Below, piece by piece: positions 54,374-63,913 of a stretch of 64,000 nucleotides of DNA; positions within the stretch are counted from its first letter, which is position 1; each line of letters starts with the position of its first letter. The notes below the pieces were generated by a model that was not told the DNA's origin, did not search any database, and saw only the letters and a list, made by a program, of their open reading frames with translations. The stretch comes from Rhodobacterales bacterium HKCCA1288. Its GTDB lineage: Bacteria; Pseudomonadota; Alphaproteobacteria; Rhodobacterales; Rhodobacteraceae. The translations under genes were made by a program, and so were the position numbers. The stretch lies in contig CP065161.1 in assembly GCA_015693905.1 (NCBI GenBank), positions 1,843,001 to 1,907,000 of the forward strand, read 5' to 3'.

Positions 54374-56235
54374 GCGGATTTCCGTTGAATTTGGCGCAGT
54401 TTTGTCAGGATCAACGTCAAGGCGGCTGGGGTCATGCCATCAATTCGGCCCGCCTGCCCCAAATCGCGTGGCTGCACTTTGGTCAGTTTCTGCCGCAATT
54501 CTGTTGATAGCCCCTCGATCTCCATAAAATTAAGGGTTTCGGGGATTAATTGCGCCTCGTCCCGCTTGAGCGCCTGAACATCGCGCTCTTGGCGTTCAAT
54601 ATAGGCGGCATATTGCGCCTCTCGGTTGATCTGCGCCTTTGTCGCCGCGCTGTGGTCGATTAATTCGGGCCAAATGGCCTCAAGATCGGAGAATTCTACG
54701 TCCGGGAAGGCCAAAAGCTCGACCCCGTTGCGGCGCTGACCATCTTGGTTCATATTCAGCCCGTGCTTCTTACCCTCAGATGGCGTCAGATTATGGTTCC
54801 GCAGTACGGTGTAGCAGGCGTCAATCTGGGCCATCTTATCTTCGAATAAACGCTTTCGCGTCTCGTCCACTGTGCCAAGATCAATACCAAGCGGTGTAAG
54901 ACGTTGATCCGCATTGTCCGCGCGTAAAGAAAGACGAAACTCAGCGCGCGAGGTGAACATGCGATAGGGTTCGCTGACACCACGGGTCACCAAGTCATCA
55001 ATCATCACGCCGATATAGCTTTCACGGCGCGAGAATATCACGGCATCCCGCCCCTGTGCGGAACGTGCTGCATTAACACCCGCCACAAACCCCTGTGCGG
55101 CCGCCTCTTCATATCCCGTTGTGCCGTTGATTTGACCTGCGAAATAAAGGTTTTTTACAGTCTTAACCTGCAAATCGGCTCCAAGCGCGCGGGGATCTAC
55201 AAAGTCATATTCAATCGCATATCCAGGTTGAAGGATCTCAACCGCCTCTAACCCAACCATCGAGCGAACATAATCCACCTGAACATCAGCGGGAAGCGAG
55301 GTTGAAATCCCGTTTGGATAAATAGTGTGATCCGCCAGACCCTCAGGCTCAAGGAACACTTGATGCGAGGTTTTGTCGGCAAAGCGCACAATCTTATCTT
55401 CAATAGAGGGGCAATACCGTGGCCCGATCCCCTCAATATGCCCGCCATACATCGCAGAGCGGCCTAGATTGTTGCGGATAATCTCATGTGTTTTTTCATT
55501 GGTATGCGTAATACCGCACGCAATTTGGCGCACATGTGGCTTATCCGATAGGAAAGAGAATAGAACAGGGTCATCATCCGCGGGTTGGGTTTCCAAAATA
55601 TCCCAATTAATCGTACGCCCATCCAAACGCGGCGGCGTGCCTGTCTTCAAACGGCCAAGTGGCAAGGCAAAACTGTCGATCCGCTGCGCCAATTTAACCG
55701 AAGGCTTATCACCCATCCGTCCGCCAGGCATACTTTTGTCGCCTATATGGATAACCCCACGCAGGAATGTGCCTGTTGTCAAAACCACTGATTTCGCTGA
55801 AATCTCGGCTCCATCCGCCAAAACAACGCCTGACACGGCCCCGTCTGTGCCAAGAAAATCGGCCACCTCGCCTGCAATAACTGTCAAATTCTCGGTTCGG
55901 GCGAGCAGATCTTGCATCGCAGCACGGTATAGTTTGCGGTCAGATTGCGTGCGCGGGCCCTGAACCGCGGGGCCTTTTCGGCGATTCAGCAAGCGAAACT
56001 GAATACCTGAGCGGTCCGCAGCCAAACCCATAACGCCCCCTAGTGCATCAATCTCACGCACCAGATGGCCTTTACCCAAGCCGCCAATGGCTGGATTACA
56101 GGACATAACCCCAATATTATCGAAGGATAATGTAACGAGCGCGGTTTTTGCACCCGCCCGCGCGGCTGTATGAGCGGCCTCTGCACCTGCATGGCCACCC
56201 CCAATCACAACAACATCGAAATCATGATGTTTCAC
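54370..56235 (-). CDS. mnmG: tRNA uridine-5-carboxymethylaminomethyl modification enzyme MnmG
   Basis: 621 aa. With MnmE it modifies U34 of several tRNAs using FAD, NADH and folate. FAD motif [19 protein letters not shown] is near 7-25; [22 protein letters not shown] and the MnmG CxT signature region follow. I chose GTG at 56235, with GGAG about 8 bases upstream; GTG at 56244 would add three residues. The start codon lies within a perfect parS site. The four-base overlap with rsmG couples the two. Confidence 0.96.
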   Translation of the reverse strand: MKHHDFDVVVIGGGHAGAEAAHTAARAGAKTALVTLSFDNIGVMSCNPAIGGLGKGHLVREIDALGGVMGLAADRSGIQFRLLNRRKGPAVQGPRTQSDRKLYRAAMQDLLARTENLTVIAGEVADFLGTDGAVSGVVLADGAEISAKSVVLTTGTFLRGVIHIGDKSMPGGRMGDKPSVKLAQRIDSFALPLGRLKTGTPPRLDGRTINWDILETQPADDDPVLFSFLSDKPHVRQIACGITHTNEKTHEIIRNNLGRSAMYGGHIEGIGPRYCPSIEDKIVRFADKTSHQVFLEPEGLADHTIYPNGISTSLPADVQVDYVRSMVGLEAVEILQPGYAIEYDFVDPRALGADLQVKTVKNLYFAGQINGTTGYEEAAAQGFVAGVNAARSAQGRDAVIFSRRESYIGVMIDDLVTRGVSEPYRMFTSRAEFRLSLRADNADQRLTPLGIDLGTVDETRKRLFEDKMAQIDACYTVLRNHNLTPSEGKKHGLNMNQDGQRRNGVELLAFPDVEFSDLEAIWPELIDHSAATKAQINREAQYAAYIERQERDVQALKRDEAQLIPETLNFMEIEGLSTELRQKLTKVQPRDLGQAGRIDGMTPAALTLILTKLRQIQRKSA

Positions 56236-56243
56236 GTGAAACA
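56228..56243. other. parS: parS site overlapping the mnmG start
   Basis: A second exact copy of TGTTTCACGTGAAACA, 1.9 kb from the first, covers the chosen mnmG start codon and its leader. ParB binding here could affect translation-start region transcription. It lies 2.6 kb from the proposed origin. Confidence 0.95.
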
Positions 56244-56254
56244 CTCCGCTTTTC

Positions 56255-57556
56255 TCATTTACCGAGGCAAAACTGCGAAAAGATTTCGCCCAAGACCATT
56301 TCAACATCGACACGGCCAATCAGCGAATCCAGCTTTCTTATAGCATATCGCACATATTCCGCAGCTATGTCTGTGTGACTGTCGCCTTTTGCAAGGGCAA
56401 TCCGTGCGTCATCCAGACCTTGCCGCGCATCTAGCATCGCTTGGCGATGGCGCATATGGGTTGCGGTGGCCACATTCACGGCGCGATCCGATAAGCGCGC
56501 TGAAATTAGCGCGATCAACTCATCCACGCCCTGACCCGTCTGTCCTGACACAGAAATCCCGCTGCCGTTCTGCATGTCGGCCTTACCCAATATGGATATA
56601 TCATCAGCATCTAAATCAAAGGGCGGCTGTTCCTCTGGGTTAGATTTCAGAAAAACCCGCAAATCTGCAGATTTTGCGCGATCAATCGCACGTTCAACAC
56701 CGATGGATTCAATCGTGTCTGTGCTGTCACGGATGCCAGCAGTATCGAGTAACGTCACAGGCAGGCCACCAAGATCAAGGCGCACCTCAATCACATCGCG
56801 GGTTGTTCCCGCGATTTCTGAGGTGATCGCAATATCCCGCCCAGAAATAGCGTTCAACAGCGTGGATTTCCCCGCGTTTGGCGCACCAATTATAGCGACC
56901 TCAAACCCGTCACGGATACGTTCAGCCACCAAACTGCCTGCAATTTCGACATCCAAACTCTGCACCACCTGCGTGATAAGGCCCTGCACCTCAGGGGTCA
57001 CGTCAGTGGGCACTTCCTCATCCGCGAAATCAATCGTCACTTCGATCAATGCTGTCGCGCGCAACAAATGCTGCCGCCACTCTTCAACCAGCTTTCCCAA
57101 ATGTCCCGAAAAAACACGGCTGGCTTGGCGTCTTTGCGCCTCTGTTTCTGCATTGATCAGATCACCCAGCCCTTCAACTTGAGCGAGATCAAGCTTGTTA
57201 TTTTCAAGGGCGCGGCGCGTAAACTCGCCAGGTTCGGCCATACGGGCGCGGCCACTCTCGGATAAAGCCGCAAGAACGGCTTTCACAACTGCGGGGCTGC
57301 CATGGCAATGCAGCTCAATCACATCTTCGCCTGTAAAACTATGTGGCGCCTGAAATCGCAACGCCAAAACATGGTCAATAATCTGGTCTTTATCCTTGAA
57401 AGGTCGAAGCCGAAATTGACCAACATCTGGAAGACCGCCAAGAAATTTGGAGCATAAATCGACAGCCTCCGCTCCCGATACCCGAATAACGGAAACGCCC
57501 GCCCGACCATTGGCCGAGGCGAGCGCGAAGATGGTATCCGCAATGAAGCCTGACAT
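56255..57556 (-). CDS. mnmE: tRNA modification GTPase MnmE
   Basis: 433 aa. The N-terminal folate-binding domain ([21 protein letters not shown]) precedes a helical domain with an inserted G domain: [20 protein letters not shown] (P-loop, near 220-235), then [10 protein letters not shown] and DTAGIRD. The C-terminus FCLGK carries the Cys of the xCxGK motif. It partners MnmG, ten to twenty bases downstream. It follows rho closely. Confidence 0.97.
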   Translation of the reverse strand: MSGFIADTIFALASANGRAGVSVIRVSGAEAVDLCSKFLGGLPDVGQFRLRPFKDKDQIIDHVLALRFQAPHSFTGEDVIELHCHGSPAVVKAVLAALSESGRARMAEPGEFTRRALENNKLDLAQVEGLGDLINAETEAQRRQASRVFSGHLGKLVEEWRQHLLRATALIEVTIDFADEEVPTDVTPEVQGLITQVVQSLDVEIAGSLVAERIRDGFEVAIIGAPNAGKSTLLNAISGRDIAITSEIAGTTRDVIEVRLDLGGLPVTLLDTAGIRDSTDTIESIGVERAIDRAKSADLRVFLKSNPEEQPPFDLDADDISILGKADMQNGSGISVSGQTGQGVDELIALISARLSDRAVNVATATHMRHRQAMLDARQGLDDARIALAKGDSHTDIAAEYVRYAIRKLDSLIGRVDVEMVLGEIFSQFCLGK

Positions 57557-57557
57557 G

Positions 57558-58829
57558 TTAGGTGTTCATGGAATCGAAGAATTCCGAGTTCGTTTTGGTC
57601 TGTTTCAATTTAGAAATCAGGAATTCAATCGCGTCTGTTGTGCCCATTGGGTTCAAGATGCGGCGCAAAACATAGGTTTTCTGCAAATCGCCCTTATCGA
57701 CCAACAGGTCTTCCTTACGGGTGCCAGATTTCAAAATATCCATAGCTGGGAAGACCCGCTTATCCGCCACCTTACGATCCAACACGATTTCCGAGTTACC
57801 CGTGCCCTTAAATTCTTCAAAGATCACTTCGTCCATACGGCTGCCTGTATCGATCAAGGCAGTTGCGATAATCGTCAGCGATCCACCTTCTTCGATATTA
57901 CGGGCCGCACCAAAGAAACGCTTGGGCCGTTGCAGGGCGTTTGCATCAACGCCGCCTGTCAAAACCTTACCCGATGATGGCACAACGGTGTTATATGCGC
58001 GCCCCAAACGGGTAATAGAGTCGAGCAAAATAACAACGTCACGCTTATGTTCGACAAGGCGTTTTGCTTTTTCGATAACCATTTCCGCTACCGCAACGTG
58101 ACGCGTTGCAGGCTCGTCAAAGGTCGAGGATACAACCTCACCCTTCACTGACCGCTGCATATCCGTCACTTCCTCGGGGCGTTCATCAATCAACAAAACA
58201 ATCAAATAGCACTCTGGGTGGTTCGTTTCGATAGAATGCGCGATGTTCTGCAAAAGAACGGTTTTACCCGTGCGTGGCGGGGCAACAATCAAGGCACGTT
58301 GGCCTTTACCGATGGGCGATACCAAATCAATGATGCGTGCGGAACGATCTTTGATTGTTGGATCTTCGATTTCCATCTTCAACCGCTCATCAGGATAAAG
58401 CGGCGTGAGGTTATCAAAGGCAACCTTATGGCGTGCCTTTTCTGGCACTTCAAAATTGATCTTGGAAACCTTGGTCAGACCAAAGTAATTCTCTGTCTCG
58501 CGTGGTGCTGCAATCACACCCTCGACCGTGTCACCCGTGCGCAAGCTATGCTGCCGGATCATGTCAGGAGAGACATAAATATCGTCTGGGCCTGGAAGGT
58601 AATTTGCCTCAGGCGAGCGTAGGAACCCAAACCCGTCTTGCAACACCTCCAGCACACCATCACCGTAAACATCCCACCCTTCTTCTGCGCGCTCTTTGAG
58701 AATGGCGAACATCATGTCGCCTTTGCGCATGGTCGAGGCGTTCTCGATCTCCAGCTCTTCTGCCATGGACAGAAGATCTTTAGGTGATTTTGCCTTTAGA
58801 TCAGCAAGATTGAGAGAGTTAACTGTCAT
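57558..58829 (-). CDS. rho: Transcription termination factor Rho
   Basis: 423 aa. The RNA-binding cold-shock-like domain (about 50-125) contains [20 protein letters not shown]. The ATPase P-loop is APPRTGKT near 180-187, followed by [12 protein letters not shown] and [13 protein letters not shown]. Its size is usual. It heads the rho-mnmE-mnmG-rsmG-parA-parB series and borders the proposed origin upstream. Confidence 0.98.
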   Translation of the reverse strand: MTVNSLNLADLKAKSPKDLLSMAEELEIENASTMRKGDMMFAILKERAEEGWDVYGDGVLEVLQDGFGFLRSPEANYLPGPDDIYVSPDMIRQHSLRTGDTVEGVIAAPRETENYFGLTKVSKINFEVPEKARHKVAFDNLTPLYPDERLKMEIEDPTIKDRSARIIDLVSPIGKGQRALIVAPPRTGKTVLLQNIAHSIETNHPECYLIVLLIDERPEEVTDMQRSVKGEVVSSTFDEPATRHVAVAEMVIEKAKRLVEHKRDVVILLDSITRLGRAYNTVVPSSGKVLTGGVDANALQRPKRFFGAARNIEEGGSLTIIATALIDTGSRMDEVIFEEFKGTGNSEIVLDRKVADKRVFPAMDILKSGTRKEDLLVDKGDLQKTYVLRRILNPMGTTDAIEFLISKLKQTKTNSEFFDSMNT

Positions 58830-59358
58830 GAGGGTTCCATATGCCTCTTGAGACGCATCGCGTTTAAGGGCTTTTGCACAATTGGGAAGGATGATGATCG
58901 GACGATCACTCAGCCTGTCTTCTACGCACAGATGGAACCCAAGTCAATCTGAAGCACAGCACGTAAAATTTTATCGGTGTTAAAAAAGAAAATAATAAAT
59001 TTAAGAAAAGGATGATGATTTGGTTGTGCAGTGCAAAACCTTGGAAACTTATTTATCATCACTTTATCAACAGGCTTTCCGTTGGGGATGATATTTACCC
59101 CCACAAAGCGAAATTCTAAAAAAATCAATAATATCAATTAGTTAATGAAAAATTAAGAATGAAAAACTGTGGAAAACTTTGGGATATTTCTGTGTTTGTT
59201 GCATCTTCTCCAACCCGCTCGGATAGAAATTACACCCGTGGATAACCGACAGATAATTTTCTGCTACGTCACAATGACCTGTGGTTGAAGCGGTGCATGT
59301 GACTATGTCATCACTTGATCCAAGGGCTTATCCCCAAGACTTCCCACGGAATTATCCA
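58830..59358. other. oriC: Candidate chromosomal replication origin (oriC)
   Basis: A gene-free stretch of 529 bases between divergent rho and maf. DnaA-box-like 9-mers with one mismatch to TTATCCACA occur at 59064-59072 (TTATCAACA), 59168-59176 (TTTTCCACA, minus), 59237-59245 (TTATCCACG, minus) and 59328-59336 (TTATCCCCA). Two strongly AT-rich segments (about 58966-59060 and 59105-59165) could be the unwinding element. parS sites and parAB lie within 6.5 kb, and the flanking genes are those common around alphaproteobacterial origins. Function is inferred. Confidence 0.65.
59142..59156 (+). promoter_or_regulatory. Full CtrA-type site in the candidate origin
   Basis: TTAA, seven bases, TTAA is the exact CtrA consensus of Caulobacter and relatives. 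It sits in the AT-rich part of the candidate oriC, between DnaA-box-like sequences. In AT-rich DNA it could arise by chance. Confidence 0.45.
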
Positions 59359-59955
59359 ATGCAAAAAATCATCTTGGCGTCTCAATCGGCAGTCCGACAG
59401 CAGCTTTTGCAGAATGCTGGGGTATCATTTATCGCAGAAAATGCACGAATCGATGAATCGTTATTAAAGACATCATTGTTGGCCGAAGGTGCCCCGCCGC
59501 GCGATTTGGTAGATCAATTGGCCGAGGCGAAAGCCGCTAAACTTGCCCGAAAAAATCCTGATGCTGTTGTTATAGGCTGCGATCAGATTCTGGAATTTGA
59601 GGGTAATATTCTCTCAAAACCAGATAGCCTGGAAGACGCGCGCGCGCAATTGACGATGCTGCGTGGAAAATCGCACAAACTTATGTCCGCCGCGGTGATT
59701 TATCACGAGGCGCAACCAATTTGGCGCTATATCGGTGTCGTGCGTCTCTTTATGGCAGAATTTAGTGACAGCTATCTTGACGCTTACCTTGCCCGCAACT
59801 GGCCCGATATCGCACAATCAGTTGGTGCTTATATGCTTGAATCCGAGGGCATTCGCCTGTTTTCTCGGGTCGAGGGCAGCTATTTCGATGTTTTGGGCTT
59901 GCCATTAACCGAAGTTCTGAACTTCTTGGCGCTGCGAGGGTTTATAGAAAGATGA
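59359..59955 (+). CDS. maf: Maf-family nucleotide pyrophosphatase
   Basis: 198 aa from ATG at 59359; the longer frame from 59281 lies in the origin region. It opens IILASQSAVRQQLLQNAGV, the S-x-S-x-R-x-x-L-L family signature, and has VVIGCDQILEFEG and a SVGAYMLESEGI segment. Maf proteins hydrolyse non-canonical or modified nucleoside triphosphates. A four-base overlap joins it to aroE. Confidence 0.93.
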   Translation: MQKIILASQSAVRQQLLQNAGVSFIAENARIDESLLKTSLLAEGAPPRDLVDQLAEAKAAKLARKNPDAVVIGCDQILEFEGNILSKPDSLEDARAQLTMLRGKSHKLMSAAVIYHEAQPIWRYIGVVRLFMAEFSDSYLDAYLARNWPDIAQSVGAYMLESEGIRLFSRVEGSYFDVLGLPLTEVLNFLALRGFIER

Positions 59956-60785
59956 CAGCATCGGTGCCACTTGCGGCCGTTATTGGTGACCCAATTGGTC
60001 ATAGCAAATCGCCCGTGTTGCATGGGTTTTGGCTGCGGGCCTATCAGATTTCAGGCCATTATGTGCCGCTGCATGTAACATCTGGCGACTTAGAACAGGT
60101 TCTGGCTGCGATGCCGCGGATGGGATTTGTCGGCGCAAATGTGACGATTCCCCATAAAGAAACGGTTTTGGATTTGGCCGATATTGTGACCGATCGCGCG
60201 CGTGCAATTGGCGCTGCGAATACCCTAACCTTTCACAAAGACGGCAAAATCGAGGCTGATAATACAGATGGCCACGGATTTCTTGCCAATATTCAACAAA
60301 ACGCGCCCGCATTCGATGCAATGGATGGCCCTGCTGTTATTCTGGGTGCGGGCGGGGCGGCAAAGGCGGTCATCTATGCATTGCTAGAGGCAGGTACACC
60401 GCAGGTTCGGGTGCTGAACCGTAATCTTGACCGAGCGAAAAACCTATCTGCCCGATTTGGGGATCGTGTTTCTGTGCATCAGATGTCAGATCTTCCAAAC
60501 CTTCCTGGGGATTGTAATCTTCTGGTCAACACCACATCCCTAGGCATGACAGGGCAGCCACCTCTTGCGGTGGATCTGAGCAACTTACCAAAAACCGCCG
60601 TTGTGAACGATATCGTTTATGCCCCTCTTGAAACAGATCTCTTAAAACAAGCGCGTGCCATGGGCGCAGTCGCGGTTGATGGTTTGGGCATGTTGTTGCA
60701 CCAAGCGGCGCCTGGCTTTGCGAAATGGTTTGGAACAGAGCCCGCTGTTACCGATGAGCTGCGCCGCGCGGTTTTGGCAAAATGA
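59952..60785 (+). CDS. aroE: Shikimate dehydrogenase
   Basis: 277 aa. It reduces 3-dehydroshikimate with NADPH in aromatic amino acid synthesis. The substrate site IGDPIGHSKSPVLHGFWL (11-28), catalytic Lys and Asp in NVTIPHKETV and NTDGHGF, and dinucleotide motif LGAGGAAKAVIYALLE near 131-146 are intact. It overlaps maf and coaE by four bases each. Confidence 0.97.
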   Translation: MTASVPLAAVIGDPIGHSKSPVLHGFWLRAYQISGHYVPLHVTSGDLEQVLAAMPRMGFVGANVTIPHKETVLDLADIVTDRARAIGAANTLTFHKDGKIEADNTDGHGFLANIQQNAPAFDAMDGPAVILGAGGAAKAVIYALLEAGTPQVRVLNRNLDRAKNLSARFGDRVSVHQMSDLPNLPGDCNLLVNTTSLGMTGQPPLAVDLSNLPKTAVVNDIVYAPLETDLLKQARAMGAVAVDGLGMLLHQAAPGFAKWFGTEPAVTDELRRAVLAK

Positions 60786-61372
60786 GTTTTCTTCTTGGTC
60801 TTACGGGCTCAATTGGGATGGGCAAAAGCACCACCGCAGATATGTTTCGTGAGGCGGGTGTTCCTGTGTGGGATGCCGATGCAACAGTTGCCAAACTATA
60901 TGGCAAAAGTGGCGCCGCGGTGGCACCGCTTTCAGCGTTGAATAGGGGGTTGATCCAAAATGATGCGGTGGATCGGGAAGCATTGAAAAATTGGGTCAAA
61001 AAAGACCCGAACGCGCTTAATCGGCTTGAATCACTTATTCATCCCCTTGTGGCTGCAGATCGGGCCGAATTCATTGACGACCATGCGGAACAGTCCCTGA
61101 TTGTTTGCGACATTCCGCTTCTTTATGAAACAGGTGCGGATCAATGGCTCGATGCCGTTTTGGTTGTGACAACTGATGCCGAAACGCAGAAAGCCCGCGT
61201 CATGGGACGTGCGGGAATGGATCCTGCGCTATTTGATCGAATTCTTGCGCGCCAGATGCCAAATTCTGAAAAAATTGCCCGCGCGGATTATGTCATAGAA
61301 ACAAATAGCTTTGAGGGTGCGCGCAAAGCTGTGCATGATTTGATCAACGATTTAACGGCAAGGACATTGTGA
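60782..61372 (+). CDS. coaE: Dephospho-CoA kinase
   Basis: 196 aa. It performs the last step of coenzyme A synthesis, phosphorylating dephospho-CoA. P-loop GLTGSIGMGKSTT lies at 6-18, and VPVWDADATVAKLY and CDIPLLYETGAD follow the family. Its stop shares a base with the ATG of dnaQ (TGATG). Confidence 0.97.
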   Translation: MSFLLGLTGSIGMGKSTTADMFREAGVPVWDADATVAKLYGKSGAAVAPLSALNRGLIQNDAVDREALKNWVKKDPNALNRLESLIHPLVAADRAEFIDDHAEQSLIVCDIPLLYETGADQWLDAVLVVTTDAETQKARVMGRAGMDPALFDRILARQMPNSEKIARADYVIETNSFEGARKAVHDLINDLTARTL

Positions 61373-62058
61373 TGCGCGAGATTGTTCTAGACACCGAAAC
61401 CACAGGCTTTGAGCCGTCCGAAGGGCACCGTATTGTCGAAATTGGCGCGGTTGAATTGTGGAACCACCTGCCAACAGGCAAGACATATCACCAATACATC
61501 AACCCCGAACGCGCGATGCCGCAAGAGGCGTTTAATGTCCACGGATTGGGCGATGAGTTTTTAGCTGATAAACCAGTTTTTGCCGCCATTGCGCAAGATT
61601 TTCTGGATTTTGTCGGTGATGCAAAGCTGGTCATTCATAATGCAAGCTTCGATATGAAGTTTTTGAATGCAGAACTTGGATGGGTGAACAAACCGCTTTT
61701 GCCGAATGATCAGGCGATCGACACGCTGGCTATTGCGCGGCGCAAATTCCCTGGATCACCCGCAAGTCTTGATTCCCTATGTCGCCGTTTTGGTGTCGAT
61801 AATTCTATGCGCGAAAAACACGGCGCGCTTTTGGATTCGGAAATCTTGGCCGAAGTCTATCTCGAGTTGATTGGGGGCAAGCAGCCTGATTTTGCCCTCT
61901 CTCCAGATGATCAGGACAAAGATCGTGATGTTGTGCGGCCAATGCGCCGCGCCTCTGCACGGCCAGAACCCCTCAAGCCGCGTTTGACGGATGAAGAAAT
62001 CGCCGCCCATCAAGACTTCATCTCCGAGATGGGCGACAAGGCTGTTTGGATGCGTTAA
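61372..62058 (+). CDS. dnaQ: DNA polymerase III epsilon subunit
   Basis: 228 aa. Proofreading 3'-5' exonuclease. Motifs are VLDTETTGFEP (D-x-E, near 5-15), VIHNASFDMKFLNAEL near 86-101, and HGALLDSEILAEVYLEL near 145 with the catalytic His and Asp. The C-terminal tail (about 185-228) would bind the alpha subunit. ATG at 61372 is preferred to the in-frame GTG at 61369. It converges on secB with three bases between. Confidence 0.96.
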   Translation: MREIVLDTETTGFEPSEGHRIVEIGAVELWNHLPTGKTYHQYINPERAMPQEAFNVHGLGDEFLADKPVFAAIAQDFLDFVGDAKLVIHNASFDMKFLNAELGWVNKPLLPNDQAIDTLAIARRKFPGSPASLDSLCRRFGVDNSMREKHGALLDSEILAEVYLELIGGKQPDFALSPDDQDKDRDVVRPMRRASARPEPLKPRLTDEEIAAHQDFISEMGDKAVWMR

Positions 62059-62061
62059 CGC

Positions 62062-62568
62062 TTAGGCATCTGCCTTTTGTTCGGTCATTTTGCGCGCCAA
62101 TTCATTGCGATAAAGCGCAACAAAATCAATCGTGTCGAGGTTCAGCGGCAAATACCCACCGTCTCGCGTGACGTCTGAAACGATGCGGCGGATGAACGGG
62201 AAAAGCATCCGAGGGCATTCGATCATCAGATACGGGTGAAGCTGTTCTTCGGGCACGTTATCGATGTGGAAGATGCCAGCATAATCAAGGTCTACGCGAA
62301 AGATTGGTTCGGGGGCGTCCCCTTTGGTTTTTGCTTCAATCGTAACTTTTACGATGACGTCATACTGCTTTTCCGTGGGCCGCTTTCCGCCATCGAGCGC
62401 CACACGCAATTGAATGTCGGGCTGACCCGCACCTTGAACCGATTTTTGCGCTGCGATGTTCTCAAACGACAAATCTCGCACGAATTGGCCCAAGATTTTC
62501 ATTTGCGGCATTACGGGTTGTTGTTGTGCTGCGCTGTCCTGCGCGGCATCCGCATCTTTTTTCGCCAT
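62062..62568 (-). CDS. secB: Protein-export chaperone SecB
   Basis: 168 aa. It keeps preproteins unfolded and passes them to SecA. The family core is recognisable: PQMKILGQFVRDLSFENIAAQ near 20-40, IFRVDLDYAGIFHI near 89, and CPRMLFPFIRRIVSDVTRDGGYLPLNLD near 119. Lysine/Asp/Ala-rich N-terminal extension as in Alphaproteobacteria. Confidence 0.97.
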   Translation of the reverse strand: MAKKDADAAQDSAAQQQPVMPQMKILGQFVRDLSFENIAAQKSVQGAGQPDIQLRVALDGGKRPTEKQYDVIVKVTIEAKTKGDAPEPIFRVDLDYAGIFHIDNVPEEQLHPYLMIECPRMLFPFIRRIVSDVTRDGGYLPLNLDTIDFVALYRNELARKMTEQKADA

Positions 62569-62624
62569 CTTTCATCTCCCAAAGGCAAATTTTTAAGGCG
62601 TCTTAACAGCCTGATCCAAAAGCC

Positions 62625-63086
62625 TCAATGCCGTGTCCATCCCGATGGGCCATGCGGGTCTGTATCTAAGATCTCGCCATCTTCATCTATGATTGTGCCA
62701 GATTGGCTACCAAAATTGGCTCGGCTTTGAAAACTAGTGGTTTTTATGCGTGATTTGACCTGAAGGATCAAAAATTGTCGAACGGGCGGCACCAACAAGG
62801 AAAATCCAATCGCATCGGTGAAAAATCCAGGTGTTAGCAACAGGGCGCCCGCAATTAGGATCATGGCCCCATGGGCCAGCGGCTCGGTTGGGTCATTTAA
62901 TTCGTTAAAGCTGGCGCGGATTTGCGACAGCGCCAGCGACCCTTGCGATCTGACCAGCCATGTTCCCAAAATTGCCGTTACAACAACCACAGCCAAGGTT
63001 GGCCATAACCCAATAAATCCGCCAATTTGTATGAACAAGCCAATCTCAATCAGCGGAATCGCCAGAAAAAGAACAAATAACCACAT
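62625..63086 (-). CDS. fxsA: FxsA family membrane protein
   Basis: 153 aa. Four hydrophobic segments with the conserved opening LFVLFLAIPLIEIGLFIQIG and the TPGFFTDAIGFSLLVPPVR motif near 90-108 identify FxsA, a small inner-membrane protein whose overexpression in E. coli suppresses phage T7 exclusion. Its normal function is not established. It precedes secB on the same strand. Confidence 0.92.
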   Translation of the reverse strand: MWLFVLFLAIPLIEIGLFIQIGGFIGLWPTLAVVVVTAILGTWLVRSQGSLALSQIRASFNELNDPTEPLAHGAMILIAGALLLTPGFFTDAIGFSLLVPPVRQFLILQVKSRIKTTSFQSRANFGSQSGTIIDEDGEILDTDPHGPSGWTRH

Positions 63087-63232
63087 TTTTTCAGCCTTTC
63101 CCGCAGATAGTCGGCAAAACCGCGCCCAGCTTCATGGACTTGGCCCCCTTCCCTCCCTACATATGAACCTCAAGCGCAGTCTAAAACCCCTGCGGCAACA
63201 TTAGCCTGTATCAAAACTGGATTGAGACTCAC

Positions 63233-63892
63233 ATGAACTCATCATTTCTTTCCCTTTTGGTTCTCGCGGCAATCGCGATCTTTTTGATCCTGCGGTTGCG
63301 CGCCGTTCTCGGCACGCGTGAGGGGTTTGAGAAATCGCCCGAAGTTGTAAAAACCGCAAAATCCGCACAATCCCGTAATTTTGAGGTGATCGAGGGCGGC
63401 CCTGATCGGGATATCACCGATCATGTTCCCGAAGGATCAGAAAGCGCCCGTGCCTTGGCCGCGATGAAATCCGCAGAGCCAAGTTTCGCAGTGGGCGAAT
63501 TTTTGACTGGTGCGCGCGGCGCCTATGAAATGATTCTCATGGCGTTTGAACGTGGCGATATTTCCGAAGTGCGCGATTTCCTATCGCCTGAGGTTGCCGA
63601 GAGCTTTGACGAGGTTATCGAAGCGCGCCGTGCGCAAGGCCTCGAGATTGAAGCAAATTTTGTGGGCCTCAACGATATCGCTGTTCAAGAAGCCCAGTTT
63701 GACGCCAGCTCGCGCGAAGGTGAGGTCACGGTTCGTTTCGCTGCAGAACTGACCTCTGTGGTGCGCAATTCCGATGGTGAAATTGTCGAAGGCAGCGCAA
63801 CTGAAATCAAACGCCAGCGGGACGTTTGGACCTTCGCCCGCGAAATGGGCAGCCGCAATCCAAATTGGGTTTTGGTTGCTACAGGCGGCTGA
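63233..63892 (+). CDS. Tim44/TimA-like membrane-anchored protein
   Basis: 219 aa. One N-terminal transmembrane helix (3-22), a charged linker (about 30-75), then a Tim44-like domain: GAYEMILMAFERGDISEVRDFLSPEVAESF. Alphaproteobacterial relatives are anchored to the inner membrane and related to mitochondrial Tim44. Role in membrane-protein handling is inferred only. It is followed 21 bases later by mltA. Confidence 0.88.
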   Translation: MNSSFLSLLVLAAIAIFLILRLRAVLGTREGFEKSPEVVKTAKSAQSRNFEVIEGGPDRDITDHVPEGSESARALAAMKSAEPSFAVGEFLTGARGAYEMILMAFERGDISEVRDFLSPEVAESFDEVIEARRAQGLEIEANFVGLNDIAVQEAQFDASSREGEVTVRFAAELTSVVRNSDGEIVEGSATEIKRQRDVWTFAREMGSRNPNWVLVATGG

Positions 63893-63913
63893 TCCTAGCG
63901 TAAGGACTGCGTG

